From: Aquificaceae bacterium | Lineage (GTDB): Bacteria > Aquificota > Aquificia > Aquificales > Aquificaceae | NCBI GenBank assembly: GCA_025056375.1 | Contig: JANWWH010000004.1 | Coordinates: forward strand, 1 to 52,278 | Direction of reading: 5' to 3' | DNA length: 52,278 nucleotides | Shown: piece after piece, positions 1 through 8,831 of the stretch | Position numbering within the stretch: the first letter of the stretch is position 1 | Layout of the letters: every line of letters starts with the position of its first letter | Position numbers and translations under genes: made by a program | Notes under the pieces: generated by a model | Databases searched by the model: none | What the model was told of the DNA's origin: nothing | The model's input: only the letters and a program-made list of their open reading frames with translations

Positions 1-9
1 AGGTCTAAC

Positions 10-891
10 ATGTCCATATTAGTTAACAAAGACACAAGGGTGGTGGTTCAAGGCATCACCGGAAAGGAGGGCTCTTTCCACGCAACTCAGTGCAAGGCTT
101 ACGGCACTCAGGTGGTGGCTGGCGTCACTCCGGGCAAGGCGGGTCAATCAGTGGAAGGCATACCTGTCTTCAACACGGTAGAGGATGCGGTCAAGGAAAC
201 TGGTGCCAACTGCTCCCTTATCTTTGTCCCCCCTGCCTTTGCTTCTGATGCCATAGTGGAAGCTCTGGATGCTGGTATTCCTCTCGTGGTATGTATAACC
301 GAGGGCATACCCGTCAGGGACATGATGATGGTAAAGGACTACATGAAGAAAAACTACCCAGAGGCGAAGCTTATAGGACCAAACTGCCCCGGTGTCATAA
401 CTCCAGGTGAAGCAAAGGTGGGCATCATGCCAGGGCACATTTTTAAGAGAGGAACTATAGGCATAGTTTCCAGAAGTGGGACGCTTACCTACGAGGCTTC
501 CTACCAACTTACACAGTATGGTCTTGGGCAGTCTACCGCTGTTGGTATAGGCGGAGACCCAGTGCACGGACTTTCTCACAAGGATGTTATAGCAATGTTT
601 AACGAAGACCCAGAAACAGAAGCCATTCTCATGATAGGTGAGATAGGGGGAACTGCGGAGGAAGAGGCGGCGGAATTCATAAAGGAACATGTGAAAAAGC
701 CAGTGTTTGCCTACATAGCGGGCATAACCGCACCCCCAGGAAGGCGTATGGGTCACGCGGGTGCCATCATAAGCGGAGGAAAGGGAACAGCTCAGGCGAA
801 GATGGAAGCTCTCAGAGAGGCAGGGGTGCATGTAATAGAGAACCCTGCCTTTATAGGTAAGAAGGTGGCGGAAGTTCTTGGAAGGTTATGA
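10..891 (+). CDS. sucD: Succinyl-CoA synthetase alpha subunit (or paralogous citryl-CoA synthetase small subunit)
   Basis: 293 aa; CoA-binding N-terminus [29 protein letters not shown] motif, and [17 protein letters not shown] around the active-site His. Confidence 0.9.
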   Translation: MSILVNKDTRVVVQGITGKEGSFHATQCKAYGTQVVAGVTPGKAGQSVEGIPVFNTVEDAVKETGANCSLIFVPPAFASDAIVEALDAGIPLVVCITEGIPVRDMMMVKDYMKKNYPEAKLIGPNCPGVITPGEAKVGIMPGHIFKRGTIGIVSRSGTLTYEASYQLTQYGLGQSTAVGIGGDPVHGLSHKDVIAMFNEDPETEAILMIGEIGGTAEEEAAEFIKEHVKKPVFAYIAGITAPPGRRMGHAGAIISGGKGTAQAKMEALREAGVHVIENPAFIGKKVAEVLGRL

Positions 892-902
892 TTAAGTTTA
901 TG

Positions 903-930
903 TTGATAAACTGAAATTGTGGTATATTTT
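903..930 (+). promoter_or_regulatory. Candidate sigma70-like promoter of the ferredoxin genes
   Basis: TTGATA (903-908), 16 nt spacer, TATTTT (925-930), followed by an AGGAGGTG ribosome-binding site before ATG 963. Confidence 0.4.
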
Positions 931-962
931 ATAAGCTCAAACCTGTCATAGGAGGTGAAAAT

Positions 963-1181
963 ATGGCTCTGAAGACCAAGGTGGACCCCGACACCTGTAC
1001 ATCCTGCGAGCTCTGTTATGACAGGGTTCCAGAAGTATACAAGAACAGGGGCGACGGCATTGCAGAGGTGGTTACCCCAGGAGCGGATGGCTGGATGATA
1101 GTGCCCGCGGAGCTGGAAAGCGAGGTTAAAGAGGTTACTGACGAATGCCCCAGCGGGTCCATAATAACGGAAGAAGCTTAA
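963..1181 (+). CDS. [4Fe-4S] ferredoxin (Fd1-like)
   Basis: 72 aa, CTSCELC...CP cysteine pattern, strong RBS. Confidence 0.9.
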   Translation: MALKTKVDPDTCTSCELCYDRVPEVYKNRGDGIAEVVTPGADGWMIVPAELESEVKEVTDECPSGSIITEEA

Positions 1182-1375
1182 GCATAAAAGTTGACATAGA
1201 TACCTGCACCGCCTGCCAGCTTTGCTACGACAGGCTACCCAGCGTATTTGTTGACAGGGGAGATGGCATACCCCTGGTTATGGTAAAGGTGCCTGTTGAA
1301 GAGGTATACGAAGAACTCCTGCAGGTAGCTGAAGACTGCCCGAGCAACTCTATAATACTCGCTTGGACAGGATAA
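1145..1375 (+). CDS. [4Fe-4S] ferredoxin (Fd2-like); start codon uncertain
   Basis: CTACQLC...CP pattern paralogous to the preceding ferredoxin; the only in-frame ATG lies inside the upstream gene. Confidence 0.8.
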   Translation: MPQRVHNNGRSLSIKVDIDTCTACQLCYDRLPSVFVDRGDGIPLVMVKVPVEEVYEELLQVAEDCPSNSIILAWTG

Positions 1376-2118
1376 TTTTTCTCGGCACTGCTGGAGGAAG
1401 GGCGAGCGTATTCAGGTTTGTAAGGAGGTCTGGCGGTTTTCTCCTCTGGCTTTCGGACAGTGTAGTTCATGTGGACCCAGGTCCTGGCACCTTTGTTTAC
1501 CTTCACCAGCTTGGTATAGACCCAAGAAGTCTTGACCTTGTAGTTCTATCACATATACATCTGGACCATTCCTCCGATGTGAACGCGGTAGTTGAGTCTG
1601 CCACAGACGGTGGAAATTTGAGACATGTCGCCCTCTTTGCACCGAGCTCCGCCTTTGAGGGCGAAAACCGGGTGGTCCTTCCTTTCATAAGGCGGAGGCT
1701 TGCAAAGGAAGGCTTTTTCAGAGAAGGTCAGGAACTCCAATACAGGGGCGTGAGAGTAAAAGCGGTTATGAAGCATACGCACCATAACGCAGAGACCTAC
1801 GCTCTGCTCTTTAACGACCGTGTTCTTTATGTCTCCTGTGCCCTCTACGAGGACAGGATGTTGGAGATGTATCCCAGAAATGTGGAGATTATGATAATAA
1901 ACACCACACTCTACAGAAAAACAAAGCCCATAGACCACCTTACGGTAGAGGATGCGGAGAAGCTTATAAAAGGTTTAGAGCCCAGAAAGGTCATCCTTAC
2001 TCACTTTGGCTATGAGTTTCTTACACAGCACGACCCTAAAAGGGTGGCGGAAGAGCTGTCAAAGAAGTATAACATTCCGATAATATCCGCAGAGGATTTT
2101 ATGGAGGTAAGGCTTTAG
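1363..2118 (+). CDS. MBL-fold metallo-hydrolase
   Basis: 251 aa; LSHIHLDHSSD (HxHxDH), later His residues and ILTHFG. Confidence 0.85.
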   Translation: MDRIIFLGTAGGRASVFRFVRRSGGFLLWLSDSVVHVDPGPGTFVYLHQLGIDPRSLDLVVLSHIHLDHSSDVNAVVESATDGGNLRHVALFAPSSAFEGENRVVLPFIRRRLAKEGFFREGQELQYRGVRVKAVMKHTHHNAETYALLFNDRVLYVSCALYEDRMLEMYPRNVEIMIINTTLYRKTKPIDHLTVEDAEKLIKGLEPRKVILTHFGYEFLTQHDPKRVAEELSKKYNIPIISAEDFMEVRL

Positions 2119-2594
2119 TGCTGGAGAGTTTTTTTCCTGAATTGAAAAGATGGGCGGAGGAGTTTGTCCAAGAACATGGATACACAGCCCTCTTTATCCT
2201 CTCTTTCACAGAATCCATAATACAGCCCGTGCCACCCTACCCCTTCATAGTTAGTGCACCCCTTTTTAAGCTGAGCCCCTATCTGGCAGGTTTGGTGGCT
2301 TTTGTGGGTAATATACTGGGCGCACTTGTTGCTTACTTCCTTGCAAGATTTCTGGGTGAAAGCTTTGTGAAGAGGCTCTTCGGCAAAAGGCTTTTTCTGA
2401 AGGGGGAAGCTCTTTTCAATAGATACGGCTTCTGGGCGGTTCTAATAGGTGAGCCTTACAAGCTGGTTTGCTGGCTTGCAGGTCTTTTCCAGATGCCCCT
2501 TTTAAGCTTCCTTTTGGCAAGCCTTTTAGCAAGAGCTCTAAGGATAGGACTTTTTATGCTCTTTGGAGACTTTCTGGAAAGTCTCCTTCCTTAG
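2118..2594 (+). CDS. DedA/YqaA-like (VTT domain) membrane protein
   Basis: 158 aa, GTG start overlapping the previous stop; hydrophobic; GNILGALVAYFLARFLG motif. Confidence 0.7.
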   Translation: MLESFFPELKRWAEEFVQEHGYTALFILSFTESIIQPVPPYPFIVSAPLFKLSPYLAGLVAFVGNILGALVAYFLARFLGESFVKRLFGKRLFLKGEALFNRYGFWAVLIGEPYKLVCWLAGLFQMPLLSFLLASLLARALRIGLFMLFGDFLESLLP

Positions 2595-2666
2595 TGGGTG
2601 CGGGAGGACTCGAACCCCCAACCGGGCGGTTATGAGCCGCCCGCTCTGCCATTGAGCTACGCACCC
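2595..2666 (-). tRNA. tRNA-Met/Ile2 (CAT anticodon)
   Basis: Reverse complement GGGTGCGTAGCTCAATGGCAGAGCGGGCGGCTCATAACCGCCCGGTTGGGGGTTCGAGTCCTCCCGCACCCA folds as a cloverleaf with anticodon loop CTCATAA. Confidence 0.93.
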
Positions 2667-2691
2667 TAAGCGAAAATATTATAAAACCTCT

Positions 2692-2720
2692 TGACAGACT
2701 TTGCAACCCTGTGATAGAGT
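2692..2720 (+). promoter_or_regulatory. Candidate sigma70 promoter of the M23 peptidase gene
   Basis: TTGACA (2692-2697), 17 nt, TAGAGT (2715-2720). Confidence 0.5.
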
Positions 2721-2748
2721 TTTGGGAAGTAAGCAAGGAGGTAGGGTA

Positions 2749-3360
2749 ATGAAGAAGTTTATCCTTGCTTTTGTTCTGGCGGGAGCCCTCTGCAAACCCC
2801 TTACAGAAGCGCCCTTCTCCCCTCTGGGTGTAGGTGGTCCGGCAGAGGTTTCCCCTCAGGACGGAGAGCAGAGAGATTTTGAGCTTTTTGATGTGGATGC
2901 GGTCAGCAAGATTATAGCTACCGAGCTGTCCGTGGAGGAGGCGATGAAGGAGCTCATCAACGTAAAAACTGTGGAGACCGTAAGGCCGGACCTTTGGCCA
3001 GTGGTAGGAGTGATAACCTCCGATTACGGTTGGAGAACTATGGGCAAAAGGAGAGAGTTTCACACTGGCATAGACATATCCGCACCCTACGGGACGCCAG
3101 TGGTATCCTCCTCTGATGGAAGGGTAATATATGCGGGTTGGATAAGGGGCTATGGTAAGACGGTAATCATCTATCACGGTTATGGTTTTGCCACCCTCTA
3201 CTCGCACCTTTCTGACATTAAGGTCTCTTATTCAGAAAGGGTTGTAAAGGGGCAGATAGTGGGCAATGTGGGGACTACTGGTAGAGCTTTTGGTGCTCAC
3301 CTGCACTACGAGGTCCTTAAATACGGTATAAGACAAAACCCAATAGCCTATCTTCCTTAA
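2749..3360 (+). CDS. M23 family metallopeptidase (LytM domain)
   Basis: Signal peptide MKKFILAFVLAGALC; HTGIDISAPYGTPV and GAHLHYEV zinc motifs; AAGGAGG RBS. Start chosen internal to the 2701 ORF. Confidence 0.9.
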   Translation: MKKFILAFVLAGALCKPLTEAPFSPLGVGGPAEVSPQDGEQRDFELFDVDAVSKIIATELSVEEAMKELINVKTVETVRPDLWPVVGVITSDYGWRTMGKRREFHTGIDISAPYGTPVVSSSDGRVIYAGWIRGYGKTVIIYHGYGFATLYSHLSDIKVSYSERVVKGQIVGNVGTTGRAFGAHLHYEVLKYGIRQNPIAYLP

Positions 3361-3908
3361 AGAAGACCCCTCCTTTTGAGGGCATCCTCGTAAATCCTCT
3401 TATATAGGTGGTTCCATTCAGGGGTTCCTTCCACTATCCTCTTTGAGTAAGACCTTATCCTTTCTCGCACTTCCTTGTCTATTTCTTCCTCTTCCTTGAC
3501 TGCCTCCATTAGTATCTGCCTTATCCTGTTCCTTATAGTGGCTGGGTCTTCGTATATTTCGACGGTGGGGTCTTCCATTATTATGTCCTTTATCCTATGG
3601 GCTATCTGGTTCATCCTTTCCCTTCTGCTCGTATGTATGTTCATTTCCTCCGCCAGCTTACTCCTTACAGTCTTGTAGGCGGTTCTGTAGTCAAGGCTCG
3701 TCTCCTCAAGCACTTCGAGCTTCTCCTTGAGTATTTCCTTTGTTTTTTCGTCTAACAGTCTTTCCTGTTCTTCCGCATCTTTGAACACCGCTATTATCTT
3801 CTTTCTAAAGGCGTAAGGGTCTTCGGGTTCTACCAGTTTTTCTGCATCACAGAGCTCCTTTATTATCCTGTCCGCTATCCGCTCTATGAGCTTCTCAGGT
3901 AGCCTCAT
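3357..3908 (-). CDS. DUF507 family protein, two tandem copies of the domain
   Basis: Start MRLPEKLIERIADRIIKEL with AGGAGGA RBS; the two halves resemble each other. Confidence 0.75.
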   Translation of the reverse strand: MRLPEKLIERIADRIIKELCDAEKLVEPEDPYAFRKKIIAVFKDAEEQERLLDEKTKEILKEKLEVLEETSLDYRTAYKTVRSKLAEEMNIHTSRRERMNQIAHRIKDIIMEDPTVEIYEDPATIRNRIRQILMEAVKEEEEIDKEVRERIRSYSKRIVEGTPEWNHLYKRIYEDALKRRGLL

Positions 3909-3936
3909 AAACTTCCTCCTGAAATTGTCTATTATA

Positions 3937-4641
3937 TCATAAAAAACCTTCAAGAATAGACCTGACTTCCTGCGTATAACCACCTTTTTCCTCGTTAATT
4001 ATCAAAGGCTTTTCTACCACTTGGTCAGGATTGAGATTTTTCAAGGCATGTATGCGCACTATCTTGCCATTTTTTTCAAGTGTTGGATAGAAAAACCTTA
4101 AAGAAGCTACATTTATATTGTGATTTTTCATGTGGAATATAGCCTCAATTAACCTGTTTGAAGCTATTAAGAGGTTTAAACTTCCTCCGTCTCTGAGTAA
4201 AAAACCGGTGGATTTTAAAAAATCTTCAAGAGTTGTATCTTTTTCATGGCGATAACCATCCTTTTTCTGCCCACCTCTGTAAAAGGGTGGGTTTGCTACT
4301 ACCACATCAAAATACTGTGGTCTAAAGACCTTATCTACATGTCTTATGTCCAGTTCCACTGGGCGGACCTTATCCTCCAATCCGTTTGCCCTTGTGTTGT
4401 AGCTCAGAAGCTGTAACATGTGTGGGTCTCTTTCCACAGCCCAAACCTGACAGCCATACTTTAAAGCTATCAATAAAGAGAGGGCTCCAAAGCCAGAACC
4501 TAAGTCAACAACCTTTGAGCTTTTCCTTATACCTTTTAGGTTTGCTAAAAAGAGAAGCTCTACTACGGAGAGCCTGTAGTAGTTTGGCTGTCTGAACCTT
4601 ACCCTACCTCTGAAAAAAGTAAACTCTCTATACCCTTCCAA
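3937..4641 (-). CDS. TrmN6-like SAM-dependent methyltransferase
   Basis: VVDLGSGFGALSLLIA SAM motif and VVANPPFYRGG (NPPF) catalytic motif. Confidence 0.8.
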   Translation of the reverse strand: MEGYREFTFFRGRVRFRQPNYYRLSVVELLFLANLKGIRKSSKVVDLGSGFGALSLLIALKYGCQVWAVERDPHMLQLLSYNTRANGLEDKVRPVELDIRHVDKVFRPQYFDVVVANPPFYRGGQKKDGYRHEKDTTLEDFLKSTGFLLRDGGSLNLLIASNRLIEAIFHMKNHNINVASLRFFYPTLEKNGKIVRIHALKNLNPDQVVEKPLIINEEKGGYTQEVRSILEGFL

Positions 4642-5029
4642 GCCTTTCCACGAGTTCCATAAGGGTTCTTGCCCTTTCTCTGAGTTTCTCGGACTCTGCT
4701 ATCTCTTCCATGGTCTGAGCTGTTGCCAGCTTCTTCATAGCCTGGTCGAAGAGCTCCTTTTCTTTACCGGGGTCTATGTCTCCTATGTTGTAAGCTTCCT
4801 CCGCAAGAATTATCACCTTCTCTGGTGTCACATCCACGAAGCCGTAAGTGACCGCCACACCGTTCTCCTGCTTTCCGTCAAAGTAAACAAGCCCGGGCTT
4901 TAGCATAGTCATAAGAAACATGTGCTTTTCCAGAACGCCTATCTCACCCTCTGCTGTGGGTATGTTTACCGAATGGACCTCCTTCGAGAAGTGCAAGCCT
5001 TGAGGTGTGACAATTTCCACCTTTATCAT
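4628..5029 (-). CDS. atpC: F0F1 ATP synthase epsilon subunit
   Basis: 133 aa; VEIVTPQGLHFSKEVHSVNIPTAEGEIGVLEKH. Confidence 0.92.
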   Translation of the reverse strand: MIKVEIVTPQGLHFSKEVHSVNIPTAEGEIGVLEKHMFLMTMLKPGLVYFDGKQENGVAVTYGFVDVTPEKVIILAEEAYNIGDIDPGKEKELFDQAMKKLATAQTMEEIAESEKLRERARTLMELVERLGRV

Positions 5030-5046
5030 AGCGTTAAAATTATACC

Positions 5047-5838
5047 ATGAAAGTTTACCTTTTGGGCAGGCTAAACCGCATGCTTTCTACCACCCTTTTC
5101 CACGCCATGGCGGAGCTGGGGCATGAAGCCCTCATCCTTTGTGAGCCGGAGGATACCTACATAAGCCTTGGATACTTTGACAAGGCGGAGGAGCTCATAG
5201 ACCTCAAGAAGTGCAGGGAACTGGGCGTGGGAGTTATAAGGAGAAGGACGGGCGGTGGTGCGGTGCTTCTCGGTCCAGGACAGGTCTTTTACCAACTACT
5301 ACTTTCTAAAAACAGGGTGCCCTTCAGGGTGGAAGAAGCCTACAGGAAGCTTTCACAACCCGTCATAAGAGCCTACGCCAGGCTGGGGGTTGAGGTGGAA
5401 TACAGACCGATAAACGACCTGGTGGTAAAGGTAAACCACAGGAAGATAAGCGGGCAGGGGGCTGGTGATATAGGAAGGCTTTTCGTCTTCGTGGGGAATA
5501 TCCTCATGAGCTTTGACCCTGAACTTATGTCTGAACTCTTCGCCCTAAACAGTGAAGAGTTGAGAGAGGAGGTAAGAAAAAGCTTGTGGGAAAACATAAG
5601 CTGGTTGGAAAGAGAGGTGGGTAAGGACTTTTCCTTTGAAAAGGTATCAGAGGTTCTCCTTGAGGAGTTTTCAAGGGATTGGGAGCTTGAGATTTGTGAG
5701 AGCCTTCCCGAGGGAGCCCTTGAGCTTGCGGAGGTGTTGAGGGGGCACATGACTTGTCCAGACTGTATACTTGAGGATACGGGGAGAAGACATCACACCA
5801 TAAAGATAAGGGAGGGTGTTTACGTGAGGAGGGTTTAA
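5047..5838 (+). CDS. Lipoate-protein ligase A family protein
   Basis: RRRTGGGAVLLGPGQ and NDLVVKVNHRKISGQGAG motifs. Confidence 0.85.
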   Translation: MKVYLLGRLNRMLSTTLFHAMAELGHEALILCEPEDTYISLGYFDKAEELIDLKKCRELGVGVIRRRTGGGAVLLGPGQVFYQLLLSKNRVPFRVEEAYRKLSQPVIRAYARLGVEVEYRPINDLVVKVNHRKISGQGAGDIGRLFVFVGNILMSFDPELMSELFALNSEELREEVRKSLWENISWLEREVGKDFSFEKVSEVLLEEFSRDWELEICESLPEGALELAEVLRGHMTCPDCILEDTGRRHHTIKIREGVYVRRV

Positions 5839-5841
5839 ACT

Positions 5842-5868
5842 TAAATTTGGGACCCGTGCTTACGATAT
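5842..5868 (+). promoter_or_regulatory. Candidate sigma28 (FliA) promoter upstream of flgK
   Basis: TAAATTTG-N11-TACGATAT against consensus TAAAGTTT-N11-GCCGATAA (6/8 and 5/8), about 20 nt before ATG 5889. Confidence 0.6.
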
Positions 5869-5888
5869 TATTCTATAAGGGGGTGTAG

Positions 5889-7463
5889 ATGTTTGGTTCT
5901 ACCTTTGGTATAGTGGCTCAGGGCTTGGAGATTTTTAGGAAGTCCGTGGACATAAGAAACAGGAACATACTTAACGCCAGTAATCCTGACTATGTTCAGG
6001 AAGACCCTGTGGTAGTGAGCTTTGCACCGGTGGGCATAAAGTTAGAGGAAGTCCTCAGGACCCAGAACTTTTATTACATGATTACGAGAAACCAAAAGCT
6101 TTCTCTTATTTCCTCTTTGGAAACCACCATAAGGGGCAACTCTCAGGTGGAAAGCCTATTCCAAGAATTTATACAGGGTCTGGGGGGTAGCGAATACATA
6201 AACCGTTTCTTCACCGCCTACCAAAACCTTATGAAAGAGCCTACCAACGAGGGTGCAAAAGGTGAGCTCCTTAACTCCGCCCAGAGCCTTATATCCTACC
6301 TTAAAGACAGAAGGATGGACATGGACAGGATGCTCGCAGGCACTGACTACGAAATGAACCAACACCTCGCAAGGATAAACAATCTAAGCAAGAAGATAGC
6401 TCGGATAAATGAAGATATACTTTTGGGCTACGCCCAGACCTATACAAGGGGAAGAGATTACAAAAACCTTCTGGATGAGAGAGACAAGTATCTGAGGGAA
6501 CTCTCGGAGCTTATCAGCGTGAGAGTGCAAGAGGATGAAATAGGCAGGGTAAGGGTGGAAACGGACAGGGGCTTTGTTCTCGTAGAAGCTCAATACAGCT
6601 GGGAGCTAAAATACAACGCAGGAAGCAGAAGAGTTTTGTGGAAGTCCAGGAATGGACATGAGGTGGATATAAGCGGGTTTATAAGTGGTGGAAAGGTGAA
6701 GGGGCTACTTGACTTTCAATCTCACCTGAGGGAATACACAAACCGGCTGGAAGGTATTGCCCAGAAGCTTATAAGCGAGGTGAAGCTACCTCTCAACTCA
6801 CAGGCTACTAACAACTGGCACTGGTTCAGGCATGTGGAGGACCCTAACGGCCCCCTTGGCTTTTCTGGCAGTATAACCTTTAACTTCCCGGGTGGACCAG
6901 TGACCCTAAACTACACCTCAACAAGCACGATAAACAGCTTGGTAAACGCCATAAACACGGACCCCGTCCTTAACGCGATGGGCTTTAATGCCTCTATCTT
7001 GGCAAACCCAGACAATAGCTACACTATGGTTATAAGCTCGCCGAACCCATCTTACACCATAGAGGATAGCAACCACCTTATATACAGGTCCGAAGCCCTC
7101 TTTGTGGGGAGGGGCATTCAGGACATGGCTCTGAACAGTAATGCGAACGCCTACCTCCAGAACCTTGAATACGAAAGGGTAGACGAGTTTATGAACTTTT
7201 CAAGGAGCTGGTGGGAGGGTGTAAAATCTCTCTACAATGCGTTTATCAACGAGACCGCTTCCATACAGAAAAACCTCAAGACAAGACAGGAGATAGAGAG
7301 CGCCCTTTTGAACTCTCTCAATGCAAGGATTCAGGAAATGCAGGGTGTTTCTGTGGACAATGAGTTTATAGAGCTAATGAAGCTTCAGAGGAGTTACGAA
7401 GCTCTCGCAAGAACCATAAACGCCCTGGATGAGATGATACAGGTAACCCTTAACATGGTATGA
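5889..7463 (+). CDS. flgK: Flagellar hook-associated protein 1
   Basis: 524 aa; FGIVAQGLEIFRKSVDIRNRNILNASNPDYVQ start and VSVDNEFIELMKLQRSYEALARTINALDEM C-terminus. Confidence 0.93.
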   Translation: MFGSTFGIVAQGLEIFRKSVDIRNRNILNASNPDYVQEDPVVVSFAPVGIKLEEVLRTQNFYYMITRNQKLSLISSLETTIRGNSQVESLFQEFIQGLGGSEYINRFFTAYQNLMKEPTNEGAKGELLNSAQSLISYLKDRRMDMDRMLAGTDYEMNQHLARINNLSKKIARINEDILLGYAQTYTRGRDYKNLLDERDKYLRELSELISVRVQEDEIGRVRVETDRGFVLVEAQYSWELKYNAGSRRVLWKSRNGHEVDISGFISGGKVKGLLDFQSHLREYTNRLEGIAQKLISEVKLPLNSQATNNWHWFRHVEDPNGPLGFSGSITFNFPGGPVTLNYTSTSTINSLVNAINTDPVLNAMGFNASILANPDNSYTMVISSPNPSYTIEDSNHLIYRSEALFVGRGIQDMALNSNANAYLQNLEYERVDEFMNFSRSWWEGVKSLYNAFINETASIQKNLKTRQEIESALLNSLNARIQEMQGVSVDNEFIELMKLQRSYEALARTINALDEMIQVTLNMV

Positions 7464-7474
7464 GGTGAAGGAAG

Positions 7475-8647
7475 ATGAAAGTGCCCGACAACCTGCTCTT
7501 TTCCCTCTTTAAGGAACAAGATGCAAGGATAAGGAAACAGCTTTCGGACAAAACTCTGGAAATAGCCACAGGAAGGAAATATGTGAACGTATCCGACGAC
7601 CCGCCCACCACCTACAACCTTCTGGAACTCAAGAAGGACATATCTCAGCTTTCTCAGTATGCAAAAAACAGGCTCTTTGCGGATACTTCTCTTAGCTATG
7701 TGGACTTCAACCTCGGAAGGATAGAGGACAGCCTTAACTTCCTCTACGCAAAAACCATACAGGCCAAGAACCAGCTTCTACAACCAGACCAGCTTAGAGC
7801 TCTCGGTGAGCTCTTTTCCTCGAGCTTAAGGTCTCTTCTTGACAGGGTAAACGACCAGTTGGGTGACAACTATATCTTTGGTGGTGCAAGCCTAAAGATA
7901 AAACCTTTTGATGAAAACAACCTTCAATACACCGCATCCGCAGAGAGTTTTAAAGTCTGGCTTTCTAATAACTATCAGGTAGAGGTATTTCTCGAAGGTA
8001 GAGAAGTCTTTGGGCTTAACCTTGCCCTTTCTCTCGCAACCTTTGCAAGCCCCGGGGTAAACTTCAGCACCAGTGGCATGATGACTATAAGCGTAGGAAC
8101 GAGCACGATAAACCTAAACTACACCACTACTCAGACGCTACAGAACCTCGCGGACTTCATAAACTCCAACTACCCCAACCTACTTCACGCGAGGGTAGTT
8201 CAGAACCCAAACGATACCTACTCTCTACTGCTTATGCCTCTGGACATAAGTAAAGAGATAAGCGTATCCGACACCAGCGGTGGCGCTTTTGATGTGGGAG
8301 CTCCTGACTTCTACTCTCCTAACGTGCTTCAGGTGGTAAAGAGAATAGAGGACAAACTCAGCGGTGGAAGGTATCCAGAAGAGGGGGACCTTTTGCTTTT
8401 ACGGAGAGCTCTCGATAGGGTTGCCTTCAGAAGGTCTCAGGTAGGCAGTGTGCTTTCACAAGTTAAGAACCTACAGTCAACCCAGGAAAACCTTGAAGAC
8501 AACCTAAACAAACAGAAATCAGACCTTGAGGATGCGGAGCTTTCACAGAGTATAATGGACTATACACGTTACAAAATAGCCTACGAAGCCCTCATGCGCA
8601 TAATAGCGGAGAATAAGGATATGACTATACTCAGATACTTAAGGTAG
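7475..8647 (+). CDS. flgL: Flagellar hook-associated protein 3
   Basis: 390 aa; flagellin-like N-terminus (IATGRKYVNVSDDPPTTYNLLEL), immediately downstream of flgK. Confidence 0.9.
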   Translation: MKVPDNLLFSLFKEQDARIRKQLSDKTLEIATGRKYVNVSDDPPTTYNLLELKKDISQLSQYAKNRLFADTSLSYVDFNLGRIEDSLNFLYAKTIQAKNQLLQPDQLRALGELFSSSLRSLLDRVNDQLGDNYIFGGASLKIKPFDENNLQYTASAESFKVWLSNNYQVEVFLEGREVFGLNLALSLATFASPGVNFSTSGMMTISVGTSTINLNYTTTQTLQNLADFINSNYPNLLHARVVQNPNDTYSLLLMPLDISKEISVSDTSGGAFDVGAPDFYSPNVLQVVKRIEDKLSGGRYPEEGDLLLLRRALDRVAFRRSQVGSVLSQVKNLQSTQENLEDNLNKQKSDLEDAELSQSIMDYTRYKIAYEALMRIIAENKDMTILRYLR

Positions 8648-8803
8648 CTAAGAATCGGGTTTGCGGAGGCGTTTTTCAACCTTTTTTCTGTATTCTTCTA
8701 TCTTTTCTCTTCTGTATTCTTGATTGCTGAAATAGAGAAGACTGAGAAGCAGAGAAGCAAGAGAAAGGGCAAGCAGTCCTATCAGAATAAGGTTCTTTCT
8801 CAT
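8648..8803 (-). CDS. Small single-TM protein downstream of coxA
   Basis: 51 aa MRKNLILIGLLALSLASLLLSLLYFSNQEYRREKIEEYRKKVEKRLRKPDS; no clear RBS. Confidence 0.45.
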   Translation of the reverse strand: MRKNLILIGLLALSLASLLLSLLYFSNQEYRREKIEEYRKKVEKRLRKPDS

Positions 8804-8810
8804 GTAAGGA

Positions 8811-8826
8811 GGGGGCAAAAGCCCCC
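8811..8826 (+). terminator. Rho-independent-like terminator hairpin
   Basis: GGGGGC-AAAA-GCCCCC perfect 6-bp stem followed on + by ACTTTTTA; probably ends flgKL transcripts. Confidence 0.6.
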
Positions 8827-8831
8827 ACTTT

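Noticed and set aside
148-831. 227-aa antisense ORF over sucD
   Set aside because: Sequence is low-complexity mirror of a highly conserved gene; no family features or RBS.
2554-3207. 217-aa - strand ORF across the tRNA and M23 gene
   Set aside because: Reads through tRNA-Met and antisense to the M23 peptidase; typical spurious ORF.
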